Assembly: GCF_001717955.1 (NCBI RefSeq)
Contig: NZ_CP014168.1
Coordinates: 4,309,501-4,373,500 of the forward strand
Origin: Sphingomonas panacis
Lineage (GTDB): Bacteria; Pseudomonadota; Alphaproteobacteria; Sphingomonadales; Sphingomonadaceae
Direction: 5' to 3'
DNA length: 64,000 bases
The notes below the pieces were generated by a model. The model searched no databases. It saw only the letters and a program-made list of their open reading frames with translations, and had not been told where the DNA came from. A program made the translations under genes and the position numbers. Position 1 is the stretch's first letter, and each line of letters opens with the position of its first letter. Of the stretch, positions 17,434 to 25,393 are shown one piece after another.

Positions 17434-17500
17434 TGGGCGCGATCATCCCGGAATGCTGGGCGCGATCATCTCGGATTAGGCGGGCGGCATCGTCGGAATC
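17434..17500 (+). repeat. Right-end IS21 repeat array (three units, 23-bp pitch)
   Basis: Three units in inverted orientation relative to the left end begin at 17434, 17457 and 17480. The first two share TGGGCGCGATCATC and the outermost matches the GGCGGCATC type, mirroring the two sub-types at the left end. Confidence 0.88.
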
Positions 17501-17504
17501 CGCA

Positions 17505-17512
17505 CAGGTATT
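17505..17512 (+). repeat. Right target-site duplication of the IS21 element
   Basis: CAGGTATT follows the right tip and matches 14908-14915 exactly. The start codon of the next gene comes 7 bases later. Confidence 0.9.
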
Positions 17513-17519
17513 ACCGCAA

Positions 17520-17930
17520 ATGATGGACGAGCCGTTTGTTGGCTTTGAGGATACCCCGGTGGCAGAAGAAATTTCCGATCGAGCCGCGCGGCGGATCGCC
17601 CTCGCCCTGGTAGAGCAGTGCGTGCGGAACACTCGCCTTGAGGATTTTCACGCGGGGAAAGTGCCGGAAAGTCTGTCTGGCGACTACAGCGACGTGAAGG
17701 TTGTCACACCCTTTGGGGAAATCCCCTGGGCAGAGGTATCGCGGATTTCGGATCCGGAAATGAAGGCCCTGATGGTAGAGGTGGTCAATAGGGTCTTCAC
17801 GTTTCTCACCCGCATGGAGGACCTTTTGACGTTGCAGAGCGCAGCCCGTTGGGATCGGCCGGAGCACGACCCTGCCCTGCTTGAAACCGCTCAGCGTCGA
17901 GCCAAAGCGCGCGCAGGGAAGGGCATTTAG
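17520..17930 (+). CDS. Hypothetical protein with the IS21 element in its leader
   Basis: Two adjacent in-frame ATGs (17520 and 17523) open a frame of about 136 residues beginning MMDEPFVGFEDTP. It is acidic and largely helical, with motifs RRIALALVEQCVRNTRLEDFH and FTFLTRMEDLL. I do not recognise the family. The IS21 element lies 15 bases upstream of the start (7 bases beyond the duplication), so the natural promoter has been separated. The AGG within the duplicated target could still serve as a ribosome site. Expression now depends on the IS end or on read-through. Confidence 0.6.
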   Translation: MMDEPFVGFEDTPVAEEISDRAARRIALALVEQCVRNTRLEDFHAGKVPESLSGDYSDVKVVTPFGEIPWAEVSRISDPEMKALMVEVVNRVFTFLTRMEDLLTLQSAARWDRPEHDPALLETAQRRAKARAGKGI

Positions 17931-17958
17931 CCCGACCGTCGTATGAAATCGCCTTGGA

Positions 17959-18258
17959 TCACGCCGGGCCAGGCTCGCGAGGGCATTTTGGCGTCGATAT
18001 TTGCGCGTTCAAGTCAGGCATCAGCCCGGCCGGGCAGTTGCCGCCGAACACCATCAGTCGCGTGAGGGCTACCCCGACCACGATGGCGGAGAGCAGCGAC
18101 GCTGCCCAGACGACGGTGCGCGGCGCCACCACGAGAACAGCGCCCGCCACCTTTAGTATGCGGGTCAGCACCCGGAGCCACTGACCGAACGCCGATCCGG
18201 TCGGTCCAATCCGCGATTTAGGCCCGCATGCCGCCCCGCCGCGGGTGTTGCCGGCCAT
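17959..18258 (-). CDS. Possible small membrane protein
   Basis: A leftward frame of 99 residues from the ATG at 18258 has one long hydrophobic stretch (VAGAVLVVAPRTVVWAASLL and onward to TRLMVF), probably two short membrane helices, then a Cys-containing tail. No clear ribosome site and no recognised family. The start lies just past the stop of a degraded dehydrogenase remnant, so it could be spurious. Confidence 0.35.
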   Translation of the reverse strand: MAGNTRGGAACGPKSRIGPTGSAFGQWLRVLTRILKVAGAVLVVAPRTVVWAASLLSAIVVGVALTRLMVFGGNCPAGLMPDLNAQISTPKCPREPGPA

Positions 18259-18259
18259 G

Positions 18260-18358
18260 TTAGAGCCTGAGCCAGCCGCCATCGACCACAAGGGTCTGGC
18301 CGGTGACGAAACGGGCGTCGTCGCTGGTCAGGAAGGAACGGGGCTCCAGATGCTCAAG
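18260..18358 (-). pseudogene. 3' remnant of a short-chain dehydrogenase
   Basis: On the - strand a frame ending TAA at 18260-18262 encodes the classic C-terminal SDR signature: FLTSDDARFVTGQTLVVDGG followed by WLRL. Only about 32 residues remain; further upstream the frame runs into the AraC gene and shows no catalytic or nucleotide-binding motif. It is a truncated tail, and its 5' end marks a recombination or deletion junction near 18350. Confidence 0.8.
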
Positions 18359-18815
18359 ATGTTTGCCTCCTATCGCTTGACGGCTTTAGCTGCGCCTTGC
18401 GCCAACGCGCCGGCGTCGCTCCGGTCGCCTTGCTAAAAGCGTTGGTGAAATGGGCCTGGTCAGAGAAGCCGCATTCAAGGGCAATCTGCGCGAGAGGCAG
18501 TCTACTGTTGGTAAGTAGGTATTCCGCCTGAGCGATGCGACGCTTCAGGAGCCATGCGTAGGGAGCCACGCCAACGGTGTTAGCGAACGCCCGAACGAAA
18601 TAGGCCGGGGATAGCCGGCACATTCGGGCAAGTTCGGACACATGCGGCGGTTTGGCGAGCTGCCTGAGCATAAAGCCCTTTGCGATGCTGACCTGCCAGG
18701 GCGCCAGTACGGGACGATGATCCGAGCGAGAGCTGTTTGGACGCCCTGGTTTCCCAAATCTGTCCGCCGCCGGCGCGAGAGACGGACATTGAACGGCGAC
18801 TGCGGTCGCTGTCAT
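18354..18815 (-). CDS. Short AraC-family regulator
   Basis: From the ATG at 18815 the product is 153 residues. The C-terminal two-thirds are an AraC DNA-binding domain with both helix-turn-helix units (VSELARMCRLSPAYFVRAF and LAQIALECGFSDQAHFTNAF) and the closing TGATPARWRK. No ligand-binding domain is visible; the N-terminal 40 residues are short and basic. Short AraC proteins exist, but loss of a sensor domain is also possible, given the decayed neighbourhood. The end of the gene overlaps the dehydrogenase remnant. Confidence 0.75.
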   Translation of the reverse strand: MTATAVAVQCPSLAPAADRFGKPGRPNSSRSDHRPVLAPWQVSIAKGFMLRQLAKPPHVSELARMCRLSPAYFVRAFANTVGVAPYAWLLKRRIAQAEYLLTNSRLPLAQIALECGFSDQAHFTNAFSKATGATPARWRKAQLKPSSDRRQTS

Positions 18816-19071
18816 ACGTATTCTGTCGCCATGGCGACCCCCCGTATGTTGGGAGGCGGACTTTCCACGCCGTGGGAGATCGGCGCACCGCCTCATTGAC
18901 CACCACCCGCCTCCGCCACTGGTCCAATGCTTGCGGCGCGTTTGGGAGGAAGTCCTTCTATTCCCAACAACGTGACACCTGGGCAGCCTCAGGAGCGCCC
19001 TCGCCCAGAAAATATTTTTGTCGTACCCCCACCCAGTCTCACCATATGTCTGCCGCGCGGCCGGGCGGTAA

Positions 19072-19647
19072 TCAGCCTTTTTTCTGCCGCCCAAGCAAGC
19101 TGCGGAGATGCAATTCTGTCCGGGCGAGTACTTTCTGAACGGAGCGCTTGTGCATCCCGAAGGCGACCGCGATCTCTTCGTTGGTCCTCCCGTCGCGCCA
19201 CCGCGCCAAAAAGATCTCGCGGCGCTTCGATGGTAGAGCGTTGAGCGCACCGAACGCATGCTCCATTTCCCTCACCGCGAGGGCCGATCGCTCCGGATCC
19301 GGCATACCGTCTGGCAAGTTTTCCAGCTGCGACATCTGGACCGAGATTGCGCGAGCGTCCCTCCGCATGCGGTTCAATGCGAGGTTGATAGCCATGCGAT
19401 AGACATAGGCCACTGGCTGCCGAACGTCGCGAATGGGAGGCAGCGATCGTAATTTGACGTACGTATCGTGAAGTGCGTCAGCCGCGGCCTCAGGCGAACG
19501 AAGGTGGGCCGAAAGCTTGATGAGCAGCGTCGCATATTCCCGCTCGAGAACAGCAAGCAACTCCGCTAGGGAATCCGGTGAGCCGCCCCTTTCGTCCCCT
19601 TGTTCGTTATCCCCGGGCGTCGAACTGCTACTAGATTCGTCGTTCAT
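19072..19647 (-). CDS. ECF RNA polymerase sigma factor (FecI-like)
   Basis: The 191-residue protein has a Ser/Asp-rich N-terminal extension, sigma region 2 (DALHDTYVKLRSLPPIRDV then AYVYRMAINLALNRMRRD) and region 4 with a helix-turn-helix (RTNEEIAVAFGMHKRSVQKVL). FecI-type factors are normally followed by a FecR anti-sigma gene and serve a TonB receptor. No FecR frame lies downstream (18816-19071 is empty), so it is an orphan. Confidence 0.87.
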   Translation of the reverse strand: MNDESSSSSTPGDNEQGDERGGSPDSLAELLAVLEREYATLLIKLSAHLRSPEAAADALHDTYVKLRSLPPIRDVRQPVAYVYRMAINLALNRMRRDARAISVQMSQLENLPDGMPDPERSALAVREMEHAFGALNALPSKRREIFLARWRDGRTNEEIAVAFGMHKRSVQKVLARTELHLRSLLGRQKKG

Positions 19648-20350
19648 CTCATCCGGTCGCAGTTCTCGAGCAGCGCTTTGGCCGGACCAAGAGCGACCTC
19701 ACTGCACGCCTCCAAAGCGTGGCGAACGCTTCGATATGGGTGCCGATCGGCGCGCGCCATTCGATCCAGGTGAGTGAACTGCAGAGAGTGAATCGGTCAG
19801 CGGTGACCTCCTTTCATTGTCGCCTGATGAGCCGGAGGCCAGGATACTGGACATATCTACCGCTCGCGCAATCGATGACAGCACCATTCTGTCCTGCGAT
19901 ACGGGCGCGTCAACCGTGTTGGGGTCCAACTGCAAAGCAGTCTACTCAGCCCGGTTCAGCGGAAGATCGATCGCATCAAAGTGATCGGCTCGCATATTCG
20001 CGAGCCCTCATCGCTGCTCGCGAGGTTCAGCATTCGGTCGGACATCACAGGCCTCCGCCAATTCAGCTGTGCCGACGTCGCGAAACGCCGCAGGAGTGTA
20101 GGCCGCCTGATCCCGCCGCTCAGGCGCTCTCAGGGGCGGCATCGACGATTTGCCCCAGCAACGCCAAGTACCCTCTGGCGGATTCCTGGATTCATCCCGC
20201 CTGTTTCCGACCTTTTCAGATCCGGACCTGATCAACGAAAATATTTCAGAAAAGGCCAATACTGCGGAACACAAAACAAAAAGCAGCTCAGTGGAATTAC
20301 TGCCATTATAATGCACTTAATGTCGCCAGCACCCGGCGGGCGTTGCCGGA
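19648..20350. other. About 700 bp without a convincing gene
   Basis: Open frames exist on both strands (for example 19719-20231 rightward and 20008-20316 leftward), but their composition is Arg/Ser/Pro-biased and I recognise no motif. The stretch ends in the frameshifted TonB-receptor tail. Near 20320-20350 the frame switches again just before GRRFLVD, suggesting the receptor homology once extended further left. The region is best seen as degraded DNA. Confidence 0.5.
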
Positions 20351-20576
20351 CGGAGATTCCTCGTCGATAGTTCCATTTCGGTAGGACCGAAGTCTGGCTT
20401 ATTAAAAGTCGCTCTTATCGGGCCGGAACTTTACCAACAAATATTATCCGATCTCCGGCTTCCAGACGCCCGGTACTGGTAGCGGCGCTGGCACAAATGT
20501 CGGTGTTCTGTCAGCTTTTGAGGGACCGATCTCACGTGGCCGTGAAATCTTGCTGAAGCTGACGGTTCGCCCCTGA
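20351..20576 (+). pseudogene. Frameshifted 3' end of a TonB-dependent receptor
   Basis: Codons from 20351 read RRFLVDSSISVGPKSG and then KVALI; one extra G in the GGG at 20420-20422 shifts the frame, after which GRNFTNKYYPISGFQTPGTG and the end motif ISRGREILLKLTVRP continue to TGA 20574-20576. By eye the joined sequence matches the C-terminal strand region of the receptor at 63181-64000 in about 52 of 69 positions. It is a broken paralogue: the N-terminal plug and most of the barrel are missing. Confidence 0.85.
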
Positions 20577-20874
20577 AGCACGAGATCATCGTGCAGGAAA
20601 CAGTTTTGCAGCAAGATGCGGTTCCTGCGATTTGGTTCCGGCGTTTGATCTTACCTTAATTGTGGAGGCGAGACGGGGTGCCGGACCCATATTATTGACC
20701 GGCTCAGAAGATTAACAGCGGTACCGCGACAATCGCCCCCGCAGGCAGGTGAAAGTTGCTTTGCCTCTCCCGGCCGGGCCAGACCGCGAAGGGCTTTGCT
20801 CAAGCCGATGCGGTCAACATGAGCCCACGTGGCTGCGATAAGCAGCCACTTCAGTTGCGCGGCGTGACGCCGAT
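20577..20874. other. Spacer after the receptor remnant
   Basis: No gene is seen. A hairpin (GCACGA 20578-20583 paired with TCGTGC 20589-20594) starts right after the receptor stop and may be its old terminator; no strong T-run follows. The remainder lies downstream of the leftward molybdoenzyme gene and would be its 3' untranslated region. Confidence 0.4.
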
Positions 20875-23070
20875 TCATGCCGCAATGGTCGTCGCTGAGC
20901 GAACCGGCTCGAAACGCACGGGAACCGACGACATATGCGGCATCGCGTTGATGCTCTCGAAACGCGTGTCGGTATCGACAAGCGCGTTGACGCAACTGCC
21001 ATCGACCATGATGTCTTCTTGCCCCGGCGTGCCGCCCCAACCTTGACTCAACGCCACCACGCCGCGCCGCATCGTATCGTCGTGCTCGAGAATGGCCCTG
21101 GTACGGCCGTGTGCCGATACGACTTCGACCAACTGGCCCGACTCGAGGCCGAGTTCGGCGATATCCTCGCCGTTGAGATACGCCGGGTTATACTTGTTGC
21201 GCTTCCGCACCGTCGGCATCAGAACGCCATAGCTGTTGTACAGATCGCGCATGCGCCGAGACGACAACAAGTGCGTGAAGTCACGGCCTGGCCCGGCACG
21301 ATGCTGTGCAAAGGGTTCGTTCCGATAGCGGTTCAACTCGCCGAGCACATCGGCCGGCATCACGTCGAACTTCGCATCACGCCCCGGCGGTGGCGGCTTG
21401 ACGAAATCTTCCTTCATCGGAAACTGCCGACCGTGTGGATGGGTGCGCAACTCGTCGAGCGACGTCTGGCTGCGCTCCAGCAGGATCTCGATCAAATCCT
21501 CGGTGGTGGGTGGCTCGTCGCCATCCATGGCGCGCATGCCGGCGAAGTTGATGGTGATCCCCAGGCGCTTGGCCAACGCCCAAAATACGTACCAGTCATC
21601 CACCACGTCCGCGCCTTCCGGCGCCGGGACGATCGCCGGGGTGAATTGCGCCCATGCACCGGGATAGAATTTCAGCGCCGGATGCGCGGGCGACATGTCG
21701 GGTCGCTCATATTGCAGCTTGGCGGGCAGGATGTAATCGGCGAGCTGGGTCGTCGGGGTGGGCCAGGTGTCGATGACGACGAGCAGGTCGAGCGCACGCA
21801 AAGCGTCATGGGCCTTGTCGCGATCGGGCAGCGATGTCATCGGATTGGCGCCATCGACGATCAGTGCGCGGATTTTGCCCGGCCCCGGCGTGAGAATCTC
21901 GTCCGTTAGCGTGCCCGAAACGCGCTCGCCAAAGAAGTTGCCGGCACCCCGGATTCGGCTGGGAGGATGGTTTTCCCACGGCCGCGACGCTGGATTGACC
22001 TCCGCGTACACCTCTTTCGGCGGATTGAGCATGTCGATCGAGGTAATTCTCGTACCGGCGCGCGGGAAACGCCCGCAGATGATGTTGAGTAGCTGAACCA
22101 TATGAACGGCAAGATTGGAATAGCGGGCCATGTTCGAACCAGTGGCGGTCATCACGTGACCGCGCTTGTTCTGGTGTGCGAACATCTCGGCGATCGCCCG
22201 GATCGATTCCGACTCCAGCCCGGAACGTGCCTCCGCAACCTCTGGCGTGAATGGTTCGACCGCCTCCAGCAGCGCGGCCAAACGGTCCGCGCCGACATAT
22301 TGGTCGCAAAATTCCGCGTCGTGCCAGCCCTCCATGAGAATGAGACGGATGAGTCCCGCAGCGATCGCCGCATCTTCGCCCGGATAGGGTTGAAACGTGA
22401 GATCGGCATGGGCCGCTGTCTCGGTACGGCGCGGATCGACAACGATCAGCTTCAACCCGCGCTGCTTCGCATGCTTCAGCCGCTTGACCGGATCGACGCC
22501 GAGGACCGACATCGTCGAGTGGGCGATGAACGGGTTCGCCCCGAACAACATCAATACGTCCATATCGACGAGGTCCAGAGGCCCGGCCGCCCAACTACCG
22601 GTTCGGCCCGCTGCGACCATCTTGCCCGACTGATCGATCGTGATCGTGGTGAAATATTGGTCAGATCCGATCGCGTGCAGGAAATGACGGTTCATTCCGA
22701 CCGCCGTCTGATTCATCATCGAACCATTGCCCGCGAACAGCGCGATCGCGTCAGGACCGGATTCGCCCATGATTTCGCCCATGCGCGCGGCGATCTCGTC
22801 CAGCGCCTGTTCGATCCCGATCTCGCTAAAGCTGTCATCGGGCTGCCGCTTCAAGGGCCGTAGGATGCGCTGTGGGTCGCGGTGCGCCTGGGAAGATTGA
22901 AGCCCTTTGAAGCACGCATATCCGGACGACAGTTCATTCCGGTCGTCTCCGACGATGCGCGTGATCTGACCCCGCTCGTCCACGGTCAGGCGCGTGCCAC
23001 AACCCGCGGTGCAAATCCGGCAGAATGAGATGTATTCGCCGGCCCCTTTCCGAAGTGAAAGCGCTTCCAT
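20875..23070 (-). CDS. Molybdopterin-dependent oxidoreductase (DMSO reductase family)
   Basis: The start at 23070 is preceded by AAGAGGA and gives 731 residues. An N-terminal 4Fe-4S site is visible (Cys17, Cys20, Cys24, Cys53 in CRICTAGC and YACFKG), followed by the molybdopterin domains (ALFAGNGSMMNQTAVGMNRH, VVDPRRTETAAHAD, TGSNMARYSN, IVDGANPMTSLPD) and the C-terminal cofactor domain (AYLNGEDIAELGLESGQLVEV). There is no Tat signal, so it should be cytoplasmic. No partner Fe-S or membrane subunit is next to it. Substrate unknown; formate-dehydrogenase- or acetylene-hydratase-like proteins share this architecture. Confidence 0.85.
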   Translation of the reverse strand: MEALSLRKGAGEYISFCRICTAGCGTRLTVDERGQITRIVGDDRNELSSGYACFKGLQSSQAHRDPQRILRPLKRQPDDSFSEIGIEQALDEIAARMGEIMGESGPDAIALFAGNGSMMNQTAVGMNRHFLHAIGSDQYFTTITIDQSGKMVAAGRTGSWAAGPLDLVDMDVLMLFGANPFIAHSTMSVLGVDPVKRLKHAKQRGLKLIVVDPRRTETAAHADLTFQPYPGEDAAIAAGLIRLILMEGWHDAEFCDQYVGADRLAALLEAVEPFTPEVAEARSGLESESIRAIAEMFAHQNKRGHVMTATGSNMARYSNLAVHMVQLLNIICGRFPRAGTRITSIDMLNPPKEVYAEVNPASRPWENHPPSRIRGAGNFFGERVSGTLTDEILTPGPGKIRALIVDGANPMTSLPDRDKAHDALRALDLLVVIDTWPTPTTQLADYILPAKLQYERPDMSPAHPALKFYPGAWAQFTPAIVPAPEGADVVDDWYVFWALAKRLGITINFAGMRAMDGDEPPTTEDLIEILLERSQTSLDELRTHPHGRQFPMKEDFVKPPPPGRDAKFDVMPADVLGELNRYRNEPFAQHRAGPGRDFTHLLSSRRMRDLYNSYGVLMPTVRKRNKYNPAYLNGEDIAELGLESGQLVEVVSAHGRTRAILEHDDTMRRGVVALSQGWGGTPGQEDIMVDGSCVNALVDTDTRFESINAMPHMSSVPVRFEPVRSATTIAA

Positions 23071-23289
23071 GGTCGGACATCCTCTTGTCACGCCGGCCCC
23101 TTGAAGGACTCGGTTCAGATGAAACCTGTCGGGACTTCGACTCTAAAACAAGTGACCTAGTCGGACGCGCACCATATTCTGCGGATGTGGTATCTGGTGC
23201 GCGGCCTGCGGATCGTGCAGCAACCATGCCGCGAACAGCGCTGGCCAGTGAAGGGCTCTTCTGTAAGACCCGGTCGACTGAGCCAGCGT

Positions 23290-24795
23290 TCAATCGAGCG
23301 ATTTAACGATTTCCTCGACCATTTTCTTGGCGTCGGCGAGCAGCATCATGGTGTTGTCCATGTAGAAGACGTCGTTGTCGACGCCGGCATAGCCGACCCC
23401 GCCCATCGAGCGCTTGACGAACAGCACCGTCTTGGCCTTTTCGACGTCGAGCACGGGCATGCCGTAGATCGGCGAGGTCTTGTCGGTCTTGGCGGCGGGG
23501 TTGGTGACGTCGTTGGCGCCGATTACGAAGGCGACGTCGGTCTGCGCGAACTCGCCGTTGATGTCCTCCAGCTCGAACACCTCGTCATAGGGCACGTTCG
23601 CCTCGGCGAGCAGAACGTTCATATGGCCGGGCATGCGGCCGGCGACCGGGTGGATCGCATATTTGACGCGCACGCCACGCGCCTTCAATTTGTCGCCCAT
23701 CTCGCGCAGCGCGTGCTGCGCCTGCGCGACCGCCATGCCGTAGCCGGGGACGATGATGACCTGCTCGGCCTGGCTCATCAGGAAGGCGGCATCCTCGGCC
23801 GAGCCGCGCTTCCACGGGCGATCGACCTTGGCCGCGCCGCCCTCGCTCGCCGCCGCCGCGCCGAAGCCGCCGGCGATCACGCTGATGAAGCTGCGGTTCA
23901 TCGCCTTGCACATGATGTAGCTGAGGATCGCGCCCGACGAGCCGACCAAAGCGCCGGTGATGATCATCGCGGTGTTGTGGAGCGTGAAGCCCATCGCCGC
24001 CGCCGCCCAGCCCGAATAGCTGTTGAGCATCGACACCACGACCGGCATGTCCGCGCCGCCGATCGGGATGATCAGCAGGAAGCCGATAGCGAACGACAAG
24101 ACGGTGATCGTCCAGAAGATCCACGGGCTTTGATCCTGCGTGAAATAGGCGACGAGGCCGAGGATCGCGGCGAGCACGGTGAGGTTGATGATGTGACGCG
24201 CGGGCAGCAGGATCGGCGCGCCGCCCATGTTGCCGTTGAGCTTCAGGAAGGCGATCACCGAGCCGGAAAAGGTGATCGCGCCGATCGCGATGCCGAGGCC
24301 CATTTCGATGCGGCTCTGCGGGTAGATCGCGAAGAACGGCTTGCCGATCAGCGGGATCACCATGTCGGCGATGCCGAACGCCTGCGGATTGAGGAACGCC
24401 GCCGCCGCGACCAGCACCGCGGCGAGGCCGACCAGCGAGTGGAACGCCGCGACGAGCTGCGGCATGTCGGTCATCGCGATGCGCCGCGCGGTGAGGAGGC
24501 CGATTGCCGCGCCCACGCCGATTGCGGCGAGGATTTCGGCGATGGTGAGATAATCGGGAACGAACAGCGCCGCTCCGAGCCTCCCGTCGGGCAGGTCGGC
24601 GTGGACGTACATCGCCAGTCTGGGAACGTGGGTCAGCAGCGTCGTCACCACCGCGATGGTCATGCCGATGATGCCCATGCGGTTGCCGCGCTGCGAGGTG
24701 GCGGGTGACGACAGCCCGCGCAGCGCGAGGATGAAGCATACGCCCGCGACGAGATAGGCGAAGGCCGCCCACGGATTTACGCTTACGTGTTCCAT
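23290..24795 (-). CDS. pntB: NAD(P) transhydrogenase subunit beta
   Basis: The 501-residue protein has about eight or nine membrane helices, then the NADP(H)-binding domain III with GYGMAVAQAQHALREM, HPVAGRMPGHMNVLLAEANV and FVIGANDVTNPAAKTDKTSPIYGMPVLDV. These are diagnostic for PntB. The enzyme couples proton entry to hydride transfer from NADH to NADP+, supplying NADPH. It is the last gene of a three-part pnt operon. Confidence 0.96.
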   Translation of the reverse strand: MEHVSVNPWAAFAYLVAGVCFILALRGLSSPATSQRGNRMGIIGMTIAVVTTLLTHVPRLAMYVHADLPDGRLGAALFVPDYLTIAEILAAIGVGAAIGLLTARRIAMTDMPQLVAAFHSLVGLAAVLVAAAAFLNPQAFGIADMVIPLIGKPFFAIYPQSRIEMGLGIAIGAITFSGSVIAFLKLNGNMGGAPILLPARHIINLTVLAAILGLVAYFTQDQSPWIFWTITVLSFAIGFLLIIPIGGADMPVVVSMLNSYSGWAAAAMGFTLHNTAMIITGALVGSSGAILSYIMCKAMNRSFISVIAGGFGAAAASEGGAAKVDRPWKRGSAEDAAFLMSQAEQVIIVPGYGMAVAQAQHALREMGDKLKARGVRVKYAIHPVAGRMPGHMNVLLAEANVPYDEVFELEDINGEFAQTDVAFVIGANDVTNPAAKTDKTSPIYGMPVLDVEKAKTVLFVKRSMGGVGYAGVDNDVFYMDNTMMLLADAKKMVEEIVKSLD

Positions 24796-24931
24796 ACTTC
24801 CCCTACCTCGTCATGCCAGCTCGGGCCGGCATTTCCCCGTTGCGCGCGCGGAAACAGAGCCGCGCGCGGCCCCGGCCAGCGGGTTCCCATCAAAGTCGTA
24901 CCCTGATGGAGCCCGCGCCGCGGCGACGACC

Positions 24932-25240
24932 TTATTTGCCGGCCACCGGCCGGTCCTTCTTCTTGTACATCGCGAGCATCCGCGCGGTGACGGCGAAGCC
25001 GCCGAAGATGTTGACGCTCGCCAGCACCACCGCGAGCAGCCCGAGCCATTTCGACACCGCGCCCCCCGCGCCGATCCCCACCGCCGCCGCCGCGATCAGC
25101 GCGCCGACGATGATGACCGACGAGATCGCGTTGGTGACGGCCATCAGCGGCGTGTGCAGCGCGGGCGTGACCGACCAGACGACATAATAGCCGACGAAGC
25201 AGGCCATGACGAAGATCGACATGATCGAAATGAAGTCCAT
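24932..25240 (-). CDS. pntA2: NAD(P) transhydrogenase alpha subunit part 2 (membrane)
   Basis: The 102-residue protein has three or four membrane helices and the motif [20 protein letters not shown], the conserved membrane part of the alpha subunit. In many alphaproteobacteria the alpha subunit is split into a soluble domain I gene and this small membrane gene. It lies between the other two pnt genes on the same strand. Confidence 0.95.
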   Translation of the reverse strand: MDFISIMSIFVMACFVGYYVVWSVTPALHTPLMAVTNAISSVIIVGALIAAAAVGIGAGGAVSKWLGLLAVVLASVNIFGGFAVTARMLAMYKKKDRPVAGK

Positions 25241-25393
25241 GTCAGCGCATCCTCTAGAATTTCACTAATCTCGCCCATGCGGCACATAAAATTCGCGCCG
25301 ATCGCGCGTGAGATTCGGGCCGGGCGAGGGTACTGGCGCCTCGCCGTGTAGGACAGGTCATGGCTGCTCCCCGGAACTCCGTGCCGGGGAGGA

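Larger units (their letters stand above)
14916..17504 (+). mobile_element. Complete IS21-family insertion sequence
   Basis: The 2589-bp element begins 5'-TG and ends CA-3'. Its two tips share an 11-bp inverted repeat (TGCGGATTCCG at the left; the same read leftward from 17504). Multiple 21-bp repeats follow inside each end at a regular 23-bp pitch, a hallmark of IS21. It carries istA and istB in the usual order and is flanked by a perfect 8-bp duplication, so it moved as a unit and has not rearranged since. Confidence 0.95.

Noticed and set aside
19719..20231. 170-residue rightward frame in the decayed region
   Set aside because: Low-complexity Arg/Pro/Ser composition, no ribosome site, no motif; more likely degraded DNA.
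20008..20316. 102-residue leftward frame
   Set aside because: No family signal. It partly overlaps the zone where TonB-receptor homology begins on the other strand.
23185..24708. 507-residue rightward frame opposite pntB
   Set aside because: It is a shadow of pntB: Arg/His/Asp-rich with no motif, while the other strand has full PntB signatures.
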